Of a stretch of DNA of 18,986 nucleotides, positions 6,285 through 13,043 are shown piece after piece. Source of the DNA: Eubacterium sp. (GTDB lineage: Bacteria > Bacillota_A > Clostridia > Peptostreptococcales > Anaerovoracaceae); assembly GCA_021769545.1 (NCBI GenBank), contig JAETSS010000003.1, positions 1-18,986 of the forward strand, given 5' to 3'. Each line of letters starts with the position of its first letter. Position 1 is the first letter of the stretch. The translations under genes were made by a program, and so were the position numbers. Under the pieces are notes generated by a model that saw nothing but the letters and a program-made list of their open reading frames with translations, was not told the DNA's origin and searched no databases.

Positions 6285-7751
6285 CTACGTGGTGAATTCC
6301 CTGAAAACATCTCCGACTGTGTCTATCCTCTTTATCTTACGCGTATTGACACTTCCGAATATCAGACCTCCGTCATGATCTCCGGTGACGCCGCGCTTTA
6401 CGGCTTCAATGATGTCGTATTCCTCGCTGCCGCTTTCCGCCAGCATGTCGGCAAATGAGTTTTTCATTACCCTTACAGATGTCTTCATAGGACTTCTGAT
6501 TATTGTAACATCATTTTCACTGCAGTTCAAATACAGCTTTTTGTATTCCTCACTTGCATCGCATTCTTCCGTAATGACGAATCTCGTTCCCAGCAGGATG
6601 CCGTCGGCTCCGTATCTGTATACCTTTTCCGCATCCTCTCTGTCGAATATCCCTCCGCCGACTATCAGCGGACACTGCTCCATCTTGGCCAGCTCAGCCT
6701 TTATTTCGGCCACGATCTTATATCGGTCGTTTCCGGCTTTTTCCAGCTCAGCCTCCTTGAAACCCAGAAGTCCCGCCGCCAAAGGTCCCTGAAAGATAAA
6801 CCCGTCCGGCGTCCTGTTGTATTTCTGCGCCCAGGTCCTGGTTATGGCCGCCGCTGCCCGTTTGGATGATATGGTTGGAAGAAGTGATATCTTTCTGCTC
6901 TCGCAATATCCTGGAAGGTCCTTAGGGATGCCTGCGCTTGTAACGATGACCTGCGCACCGCCTTTTACGGCAGCTTCGACATATTTTCCGGCATCGGGAT
7001 CGCTCCACATGACGCTTGCGCCGATAAGACCCTTGCCTCCTACGCTTTCCACCATACGGCGCGCCGCGCGCACCTCTCTTTCCGTGGCCTCGAGATTGGC
7101 CTTAAGATGATCCTTCTCATAGCCCGCAAGCCTGTATCCGATCTCCGCCGTTCCGATAAGTCCAAGTCCGCCTTCTATGGCTACCGCGGAAGCCAGCCTG
7201 CTGCCGGCCACACCGATACTCATTCCTGCCTGTATTATCGGTACAGGCAGGATGTTGTTTCCAAGCTTGATTGGCTGCATGCTGAAAGGCTTGCTGCCGG
7301 CATACGCGATACTGCTCCGCATGGTAAGGAAATTGCTGATATTCTCTATTGACGAAACGAATTTAGGCACGTCTTCCTGAGGTATCTGAGCGATGGCCTC
7401 ACGTATCATGGATTCGTGAAAATCCTCATGCTCCCTCACAGCCAGAGCGCCCTTGTCCGTAAGATGTATCTTGACGATACGCCTGTCCTTCTCATCGCGA
7501 AGGCGCTCGACGTATCCCTTTTTTACCAGCTTTCCTACCGCAGTCGTCAGGGTGCTGACCTTTATACCCAGGATATTGGCAACATGGGTCATGGTCTTGG
7601 GTCTTCCCATCCCTATGGCAGCCAGCGTATGGACCTCCGTGATGGAGATATCGTCAAAAGAAGCATTTTGTACGGCTTCCTCCTCCTGTCTGAGGACCGT
7701 ATTAAAGAGGTCGACCAATATGTCGTTGAGCTTCTTTATTTCTCTGTCCAC
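6285..7751 (-). CDS. FabT-like MarR repressor fused to a FabK/nitronate-monooxygenase-like domain
   Basis: This single 488-aa frame encodes two full domains. Residues 1-145 are a MarR winged helix that closely resembles FabT, the fatty-acid repressor of Lactobacillales: helix 1 with LFNTVL, the FabT-like DISITEVHTL (34-43), recognition helix about 64-78, and the wing DEKDRRIVKIHLTDKG (86-101). A linker leads to an about 330-aa FMN TIM barrel (157-488) of the FabK/NMO family, with IIQAGMSIG (172-180), GGLGLIG (194-200), IVGGGIF (363-369) and the phosphate-binding GADGILLGTRFV (381-392). The motif expected to read EGPLAGGHLGF is QGPLAAGLLGF (321-331), so the catalytic His position is L328. The start is GTG 7751, with AGGAG overlapping the fabZ stop. 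M143 and M158 lack ribosome sites, so separate translation of the barrel is unlikely. Acyl-ACP, flavin or NAD(P)H sensing is inference. Confidence 0.9.
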   Translation of the reverse strand: MDREIKKLNDILVDLFNTVLRQEEEAVQNASFDDISITEVHTLAAIGMGRPKTMTHVANILGIKVSTLTTAVGKLVKKGYVERLRDEKDRRIVKIHLTDKGALAVREHEDFHESMIREAIAQIPQEDVPKFVSSIENISNFLTMRSSIAYAGSKPFSMQPIKLGNNILPVPIIQAGMSIGVAGSRLASAVAIEGGLGLIGTAEIGYRLAGYEKDHLKANLEATEREVRAARRMVESVGGKGLIGASVMWSDPDAGKYVEAAVKGGAQVIVTSAGIPKDLPGYCESRKISLLPTISSKRAAAAITRTWAQKYNRTPDGFIFQGPLAAGLLGFKEAELEKAGNDRYKIVAEIKAELAKMEQCPLIVGGGIFDREDAEKVYRYGADGILLGTRFVITEECDASEEYKKLYLNCSENDVTIIRSPMKTSVRVMKNSFADMLAESGSEEYDIIEAVKRGVTGDHDGGLIFGSVNTRKIKRIDTVGDVFREFTT

Positions 7752-7760
7752 TATCGTCTC

Positions 7761-8186
7761 CTAACCGAATGCAAACATTATCTCACACTTGCACGCCAGC
7801 ACATCTCCTACATATGCCTCGGCTATGCCGGTCCCGGAACTGCTTCTCAGTCTGTCCAGCTTGACATTGAGAGTAAGTGTGTCTCCCGGAACGACCTGTT
7901 TCTTGAATCTGGCGTTCTTGATGGAACCGAAGACCGCCAGCTTTCCCTTATGCTCAGGCATGGAAAGGAGCGCGATGCCCCCTGCCTGGGCCAGAGACTC
8001 TACTATCAGCACTCCCGGCATTATAGGTCTGCCGGGGAAATGGCCCTGAAAATAGTATTCGTCTTCTCTTACGAATTTAGTCGCCTTGATGGATTTTCCC
8101 ACTTCCATTTCCTCCACCTGATCTACAAGCAGAAACGGTTCTCTGTGGGGGATTATCTCCTTTATCTGTTCTTTGTTAAGCAGCAT
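7761..8186 (-). CDS. fabZ: 3-hydroxyacyl-ACP dehydratase FabZ
   Basis: This 141-aa hot-dog-fold enzyme removes water from 3-hydroxyacyl-ACP to give trans-2-enoyl-ACP in the type II fatty-acid cycle, in the cytoplasm. The family signature HFPGRPIMPGVLIVE (49-63) carries the catalytic His49 and Glu63, preceded by IIPHREPFLLVD (11-22). Length is normal for FabZ. ATG 8186 has an AGAGGA site about 8 nt upstream. It lies 31 nt after fabF and 9 nt before the GTG of the FabT fusion. No FabM, FabN or FabA isomerase is seen nearby, so how unsaturated acids are made cannot be told from this window. Confidence 0.96.
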   Translation of the reverse strand: MLLNKEQIKEIIPHREPFLLVDQVEEMEVGKSIKATKFVREDEYYFQGHFPGRPIMPGVLIVESLAQAGGIALLSMPEHKGKLAVFGSIKNARFKKQVVPGDTLTLNVKLDRLRSSSGTGIAEAYVGDVLACKCEIMFAFG

Positions 8187-8217
8187 ATCTCTGTCCTCTC
8201 TGATCGATCCCGCCGGA

Positions 8218-9450
8218 TCAATCCTGATATTTTTTAATCAGTAACGTTCCGTTATGTCCTCCGAATCCCAGCGAATTGGAAAGCACATAGTTGAGCTCTG
8301 CTTCTCTTCCTTTATTGGGAACATAGTCAAGATCCAGCTCAGGATCCTGCTTCTCAAGTCCCACTGTAGGCGGTATGAAGCCTTCAACAATGGCCTTCGT
8401 GCAGATAACAGCTTCAAGACCTCCCGCTGCTCCCAGCAGATGTCCCGTCATGCTCTTGGTGGAGCTTACAGGCACCTTTGTATCGTCTCCGAATACCTTC
8501 TTGATGGCTATCGTCTCGAAAGCGTCATTGTAAGGGGTTCCGGTTCCGTGAGCGTTGATGTAGTCCACATCCTCAGGCTTTATTCCCGCTTCATCCAGAG
8601 CCTGTCTGATGGCATTAGCCGCGCCTTCGCCGTCCGGTGCCGGCGATGTGATGTGATAAGCGTCGGATGTTGCGCCATAACCTACGATCTCACCGTATAT
8701 CTTTGCTCCTCTATTCCTGGCGTGCTCCATCTCTTCCAGTACCAGGAATCCTGCGCCTTCTCCCAGAATGAATCCGCTTCTTTCCTCGTCGAACGGTATG
8801 GATGCTCTGTCGGGATCAGTAGTCGTGTTCATTGCAGTCATGTTGGCAAATCCGGAAAATGCCACCGGCGCCAGTACCGACTCCGCACCGCCAGCCAGAA
8901 TGACATCGTTGTAGCCGTGCTTGATGTTTCTGAATGCTTCGCCTATTGTATGAGTACCGCTGGCACATGCCGATACGATACCGAAGCTAGGTCCCTTGGC
9001 GTCGAACTCCATGGAGATGTTTCCTGCGATGGCGTTAGGCATCATCATCGGTACGAGAAGGGCGGATGCTCTTGTCATGGTTCCCCTCTTGGCACACTTG
9101 AGCACTTCGCTCTCCAGCGTTGCGATACCGCCGATACCTGTTCCTCCGTATATTCCGAAGCGTTCTGCTTCCACGTTTTCTCCGCTTACTATGCCGCTGT
9201 CGGCAACTGCCTCTCTTGCAGCGATCAGCGCATACTGATCAGCGAGGTCGAGCCTCTTGGCAGCTCTTTTGTCTCCGAAATCGAAATCCTTGACCTCTGC
9301 CGCCAGCGTCACCTTGTGGCCTTCGAGATCAAAACGCGTTATTTCTGCTATACCGTGTCTTCCGTTCTTTATGGAATCCCACATTTCATCTATATTGTTT
9401 CCTACAGGTGAAACGACTCCGATCCCTGTTATTGCAACTCTCTTTTCCAT
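8218..9450 (-). CDS. fabF: 3-oxoacyl-ACP synthase II (FabF)
   Basis: This 410-aa thiolase-fold condensing enzyme elongates acyl-ACP with malonyl-ACP. The Cys-His-His triad of KAS I/II enzymes is present: C162 in SACASGTH, H301 in NAHGTGTPYND and H337 in SMTGHLLGAAGG. The C-terminal GFGGHN loop (395-400) is typical of FabF. Length matches the family. AGGAGG lies 7 nt before ATG 9450, and the gene sits 34 nt downstream of fabG. The initiating KAS III (FabH) is absent from the operon, so priming must be encoded elsewhere. Confidence 0.97.
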   Translation of the reverse strand: MEKRVAITGIGVVSPVGNNIDEMWDSIKNGRHGIAEITRFDLEGHKVTLAAEVKDFDFGDKRAAKRLDLADQYALIAAREAVADSGIVSGENVEAERFGIYGGTGIGGIATLESEVLKCAKRGTMTRASALLVPMMMPNAIAGNISMEFDAKGPSFGIVSACASGTHTIGEAFRNIKHGYNDVILAGGAESVLAPVAFSGFANMTAMNTTTDPDRASIPFDEERSGFILGEGAGFLVLEEMEHARNRGAKIYGEIVGYGATSDAYHITSPAPDGEGAANAIRQALDEAGIKPEDVDYINAHGTGTPYNDAFETIAIKKVFGDDTKVPVSSTKSMTGHLLGAAGGLEAVICTKAIVEGFIPPTVGLEKQDPELDLDYVPNKGREAELNYVLSNSLGFGGHNGTLLIKKYQD

Positions 9451-9484
9451 CTCATTTCCTCCTATATGCCTCTCGATGTCAGCT

Positions 9485-10228
9485 CTACATTATTATTCCG
9501 CCGTCTACGCTTATTACCTGTCCCGTGATATACGATCCCATATCCGAAGCAAGGAAAAGCGCCGTGTTTGCTATATCCTCAGGTTTTCCCAGTCTTCCCA
9601 GGGTTATATTTCCCGCTGCGGCTTCCTTCTGTTCATCCGTCAGTACCACAGTCATATCCGTCTCTATGAATCCCGGCGCTATGGCGTTGACCCTTATGCC
9701 GCGTCTTCCCAGCTCCTTTGCTGCAGACAGCGTCATTCCCACCACGCCTGCCTTTGAAGCGCTGTAGTTGACCTGTGCCGGGTTGCCCTTGAGCCCCGAT
9801 ACCGACGCCATGTTGATGATTGCTCCGCTTCTCTTCTTCACCATGAGTGCGGAAAGCTCCTTCATCATGTAAAAGGCACCGTTGAGGTTGGCGTTTATGA
9901 CTTTCGTAAAGTCTTCGGCGCTCATTCTCATCATCAGCTTATCGTTGGTGATGCCTGCGTTGTTTACCAGTATATCGACCTTCTTATCGAATTCTGTTTT
10001 TATAAGCTCTGCTATGCTCTTTGCAGTCTCGGGATCGGCAACGTCTCCTTTTACGAGGCGCACCTCCGTGCCGAAGGCCTTGAGCTCTTCCGCCGTCTTT
10101 TCTGCCTGCTCGTCATTGCTTCTGTAGCACAGGATGACATTGGCTCCGTTCTCGCAGAATTTCTTTGCGATGGCCTTGCCTATGCCTCTTACGCCTCCCG
10201 TTATCACTGCTGTTTTATCCTTTAACAT
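9485..10228 (-). CDS. fabG: 3-oxoacyl-ACP reductase FabG
   Basis: This 247-aa short-chain dehydrogenase reduces 3-oxoacyl-ACP with NADPH. Motifs in order are the Rossmann glycine motif TGGVRGIG (10-17), NNAG (89-92), N114, catalytic S142 in NMASVSG, and Y155-x3-K159 in NYSASKAG. The C-terminal GQVISVDGG (236-244) is typical of FabG. GGAGG lies about 7 nt before ATG 10228. The gap to fabD is 40 nt. Its place between fabD and fabF follows the common Bacillota fab order and supports FabG rather than another SDR. Confidence 0.97.
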   Translation of the reverse strand: MLKDKTAVITGGVRGIGKAIAKKFCENGANVILCYRSNDEQAEKTAEELKAFGTEVRLVKGDVADPETAKSIAELIKTEFDKKVDILVNNAGITNDKLMMRMSAEDFTKVINANLNGAFYMMKELSALMVKKRSGAIINMASVSGLKGNPAQVNYSASKAGVVGMTLSAAKELGRRGIRVNAIAPGFIETDMTVVLTDEQKEAAAGNITLGRLGKPEDIANTALFLASDMGSYITGQVISVDGGIIM

Positions 10229-10268
10229 ATCTTTCCTCCGATATATACCTGTCCGTTATGCTATGTGA

Positions 10269-11249
10269 CTATACCATTTCCTTAAGCTGAGCTATGGTCT
10301 CCTCCAGTGTCTCCACGTTTTCCACGCGAAGAGCCGCTATTTCAGGGCATGTCTTCTTGGTAAGTCCCGTCAGCGTCTTTCCCGGACCTACTTCGATGAG
10401 AGCCTTCACGCCGTCAGCTTCGAATCTCTTTATGATCTCTTCCCAGTATACAGGGCTCATTGCCTGTCTTGCCAGCATATCCGTAAGGTATGCGCCTGCA
10501 TCGCTGCCGTCGAAATCCTTCATGATATCGTCTGCTGTCACATTGGCGTATACCTTCTTTTCCGGAGCTTTCAGCCCTGCCTCGGCAAGGACATCTCTAA
10601 GCTTCTCTGCCGCAGGTACCATCATAGGACTGTGGAAAGCTGTGCTGGTCTTGAGCGGGATGGCTTTCACGCCTCTCTCCTTAGCTGCTCTTCTGAAACG
10701 CTTGAGTGCAGCCTTATCTCCTGCAACTACCGTCTGAACAGGTGAGTTGAAGTTCACCCCTTCGAGGATGCCGTCCTCTCTTGCCGCTTCGACTGCCTCC
10801 AGTACGGCACTTCTGTCTCCCATGCCAGCAGCCATGCCGCCCTTTGCATTGCCTTCCTCATCGAGACCTGCCTGCTGCATCAGCGTTCCTCTCTTGGAAA
10901 CGATATCGATGCCTTTGCTGATTTCGTCTATGGCTCCTGCTGCCGTAAGTGCCGAATACTCTCCGAGGCTGAATCCCGCCATTGCGGTAACTTCAAGCTT
11001 ATCATCAAGACCCTGCTCTTTGATCTGAGCCATCAGCGCCTCGTAGGCTGCCATAGTTGTTGTGTAAATGGTCGGCTGCGTCACGTGAGTCTGCTTCAAT
11101 GTCTCTTCATCGCCGTTGAAGCACCAGTCCTTCACCTGATCTCCCGCCATGTCGAAAACTTCCTTTGCCTGTGGGTATGAATCGTAGAGATCCTTTCCCA
11201 TTCCGCTATACTGTGCGCCCTGTCCTGCAAATACTATTCCTATTCTCAT
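10269..11249 (-). CDS. fabD: Malonyl-CoA:ACP transacylase FabD
   Basis: This 326-aa enzyme loads malonate onto ACP. It begins with VFAGQGAQ (6-13). The catalytic Ser94 lies in GFSLGEYSA, R120 in KRGTLMQQ is the usual carboxylate-binding Arg, and H206 in AFHSPMM is the catalytic His. The frame is open upstream to 11282, but ATG 11249 starts exactly at the conserved N-terminus and has GAGGAG about 5 nt upstream, so it is chosen. This start lies 44 nt inside the fabK reading frame, an unusually long overlap that suggests translational coupling. Confidence 0.96.
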   Translation of the reverse strand: MRIGIVFAGQGAQYSGMGKDLYDSYPQAKEVFDMAGDQVKDWCFNGDEETLKQTHVTQPTIYTTTMAAYEALMAQIKEQGLDDKLEVTAMAGFSLGEYSALTAAGAIDEISKGIDIVSKRGTLMQQAGLDEEGNAKGGMAAGMGDRSAVLEAVEAAREDGILEGVNFNSPVQTVVAGDKAALKRFRRAAKERGVKAIPLKTSTAFHSPMMVPAAEKLRDVLAEAGLKAPEKKVYANVTADDIMKDFDGSDAGAYLTDMLARQAMSPVYWEEIIKRFEADGVKALIEVGPGKTLTGLTKKTCPEIAALRVENVETLEETIAQLKEMV

Positions 11250-12159
11250 AAATCTCCTCTGCCTCCTTAAACATTTCTTCAATGATATCAGCAGCAGGCT
11301 GTTCCTTGTTTACAAGGCCTGCTATCTGACCTGACATTATATTTCCATTGTCCGCATCTCCGTTTATAACGGCTGCGGCAAGTGTGCCCGTGCAAAGCTG
11401 ATTGATCTCTTCCTCGGGAGCGTTCTTCTTTTCCAGAGAAAGGATCTTTCTCGCCAGCTTGTTCTTTATTATTCTTACAGGATGGCCCGTGCTTCTGCCC
11501 GTTGCCACCGTTGATGAATCCTTGGCCTTGAGTATCGCATCCTTGTAGCCCTGGGCTATGATGCATTCATCGGCAACAAGAAATCTAGTTCCCACCTGAA
11601 CGCCTTTTGCTCCCAGCATGTATGCCGCCGCGATTCCTCTGCCGTCTGCGACACCGCCTGCAGCGATGACCGGGATATCGAGGGCATCCACCATCTGCGG
11701 CACGAGGGCCATGGTAGTCGTCTCTCCGATATGACCTCCGGCTTCCGTTCCTTCGGCAACTACAGCGTCGGCTCCTGCTCTCTCTACTCTCAGTGCAAGG
11801 GTAACGTTTGCCACTACAGGGATCACCTTGATGCCACATTCCTTGAGCTTCTTGATGTATTTTCCGGGATTTCCGGCTCCTGTCGTAACGACAGCAACCT
11901 TTTCCTCGCATACCACATCCATCAGCTCGTCAACGTTGTCGGCCAGCAGCATGATGTTTACTCCAAACGGCTTATCCGTCATCTCTCTCGTCTTTTTGAT
12001 CTGATCTCTCAGCCAGTCGGCAGTCTGACCTCCCGCTGCGATTATTCCAAGTCCTCCGCCGTTGCTTACGGCTGCAGCAAGGTTGCACTCTGCGATTCTC
12101 GCCATGGCACCCTGAATTATAGGATATTCCGTTCCTAAGATCTCACAAACATTAGTCAT
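11206..12159 (-). CDS. fabK: Enoyl-ACP reductase II (FabK, FMN-dependent)
   Basis: This 317-aa TIM-barrel flavoenzyme does the last, NAD(P)H-dependent reduction of the elongation cycle and replaces FabI. The FabK pattern is complete: YPIIQGAMA (12-20), GGGLGIIAAGG (34-44), FGVNIMLL (65-72), VTTGAGNP (91-98), catalytic H143 in EGTEAGGHIG, IAAGG (165-169), GVQVGTRF (186-193) and SGQIAGLV (276-283). Length matches pneumococcal FabK. AGGAGGG lies about 5 nt before ATG 12159. It is the first gene of the operon, behind a promoter with a FabT-like operator. A second, His-less barrel of the same superfamily is encoded five genes downstream. The last 14 codons overlap fabD. Confidence 0.96.
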   Translation of the reverse strand: MTNVCEILGTEYPIIQGAMARIAECNLAAAVSNGGGLGIIAAGGQTADWLRDQIKKTREMTDKPFGVNIMLLADNVDELMDVVCEEKVAVVTTGAGNPGKYIKKLKECGIKVIPVVANVTLALRVERAGADAVVAEGTEAGGHIGETTTMALVPQMVDALDIPVIAAGGVADGRGIAAAYMLGAKGVQVGTRFLVADECIIAQGYKDAILKAKDSSTVATGRSTGHPVRIIKNKLARKILSLEKKNAPEEEINQLCTGTLAAAVINGDADNGNIMSGQIAGLVNKEQPAADIIEEMFKEAEEIYENRNSICRTGRTV

Positions 12160-12214
12160 ATCGACCCTCCTGTATATTACATCATTACAACTTCATAACT
12201 TTAGTTTTCGTTTC

Positions 12215-12239
12215 AAATATTTTGATTATCAAACTATTT
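12215..12239 (-). promoter_or_regulatory. FabT-box-like palindromic operator upstream of fabK
   Basis: The core TTTGATTATCAAA (12221-12233) is a perfect 13-bp palindrome and matches the FabT operator known from streptococci. Symmetry continues outward (AAATA and TATTT arms) with only one mismatched pair, T12220 against C12234, giving a 25-bp element. It lies 2 nt downstream of the -10 box of the fabK promoter, over the expected transcription start, an ideal position for repression. I see no second copy in the window. Confidence 0.82.
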
Positions 12240-12241
12240 AT

Positions 12242-12270
12242 ATAATACTATTTTTTGGAGAATCCGTCAA
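12242..12270 (-). promoter_or_regulatory. Sigma-A promoter of the fab operon
   Basis: On the minus strand -35 TTGACG (12265-12270) and -10 TATTAT (12242-12247) are 17 nt apart. The operator lies directly downstream. The leader to fabK would be about 75 nt; apart from the operator and the ribosome site I see no riboswitch-like structure in it. Confidence 0.78.
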
Positions 12271-12285
12271 GACTGAAAGGCTACA

Positions 12286-12936
12286 TTATATTATATCAAA
12301 CAGTTCTTCCGGCTTCTCTATTATATAGTCCGGACGCGCTTCGCCCAGTTCTTCGGCTGTCTTTCCCGCAAGGGCCAGCGACCACGATACTAGTATCGCT
12401 TTCACTCCGGCATTTTTCGCGCACAGCATGTCGAAGGTGGTATCTCCCAGCATGACTGCCCTTTCGGCAGCGGACCCCAGCTTTTCCAACGCTATGTTTA
12501 TGGGCTGCGGATCGGGCTTGTGCTTCGTCGTGTCCTCCGCTGTTATGATGGTATCGAACCGGTCCTTGAGGCCGTATTTATCAAGACCCTCCATAGTAGT
12601 CCTGAGAAGTCTCGACGTCACGAGGCCTGTTTTATATCCGCGGCGCTTCACCTCTGTGATCAGCTCCTCCATTCCCGGAAACAGCTTTATCAGCTTGCTG
12701 AAATTATCGTGATGAAAGCTCCTGTATATGTTGACCGACTCCTCTACCGGAACATCAGGGAAAAATTTCTTCATCGTCGTCTCAAGAGGCTCTCCGAAGG
12801 TCTTCACCAGATTCTCCTGAGGCTCCTCTCTGTTTCTAAGGGTCATGAATGTATGCTGCCATGACATCAATATCACGTTGTTGGTATCCATCACAGTCCC
12901 GTCGAAATCAAATAATACCGTATCTATACTGCTCAT
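12286..12936 (-). CDS. ppaX: HAD-family phosphatase, PpaX-like pyrophosphatase
   Basis: This 216-aa HAD hydrolase has all four motifs: DFDGT with nucleophile D10 and acid D12, T107-S108 (motif II), K140 in KHKPDP (motif III), and D165/D169 in LGDTTFD (motif IV). The cap inserted after motif I (about residues 18-85, with SFHHDNF) and the NAGVKAILVSW region resemble Bacillus PpaX, which hydrolyses pyrophosphate released by HPr-Ser-P dephosphorylation. A phosphoglycolate phosphatase-like role cannot be excluded, because hprK/P is not in the window. AGGAGG lies about 4 nt before ATG 12936. No separate promoter is evident, so it may be transcribed by read-through from the upstream gene. Its end is only 16 nt from the fab -35 box. 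Confidence 0.85.
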   Translation of the reverse strand: MSSIDTVLFDFDGTVMDTNNVILMSWQHTFMTLRNREEPQENLVKTFGEPLETTMKKFFPDVPVEESVNIYRSFHHDNFSKLIKLFPGMEELITEVKRRGYKTGLVTSRLLRTTMEGLDKYGLKDRFDTIITAEDTTKHKPDPQPINIALEKLGSAAERAVMLGDTTFDMLCAKNAGVKAILVSWSLALAGKTAEELGEARPDYIIEKPEELFDII

Positions 12937-12955
12937 AAATCCTCCTGATTATCAC

Positions 12956-13010
12956 AAAAGGGACTGCCGCATTAAGAAATACGAAAATCAATTCTTAACG
13001 CAACAGTCCT
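12956..13010 (-). terminator. Terminator after the decarboxylase beta-subunit gene
   Basis: Long arms (about 19 nt each, roughly 12960-12979 and 12992-13010) share GGACTG/CAGTCC and TTAAGAA/TTCTTAA, with a small interior mismatch, around a 12-13-nt AT-rich loop. On the minus strand the stem is followed by TTTTGT. The T-run is short, so partial read-through into the HAD gene is possible. Confidence 0.7.
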
Positions 13011-13043
13011 CTTCATTATACTATCTTATTGATTATGTACCTA

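Noticed and set aside
6285..7751. The FabT/FabK-like fusion as an assembly or frameshift artefact
   Set aside because: The frame is continuous through the linker, both domains are full length, and no ribosome site precedes the internal Met codons. Raw reads were not available, so this is a judgement rather than proof.
8254..9411. 385-codon plus-strand frame
   Set aside because: It is antisense to fabF over its whole length, which has all catalytic residues. No plausible start site or domain is visible.
12160..12214. Riboswitch or attenuator in the fabK leader
   Set aside because: The leader is short and AT-rich, with no stable stem or T-run beyond the operator palindrome.
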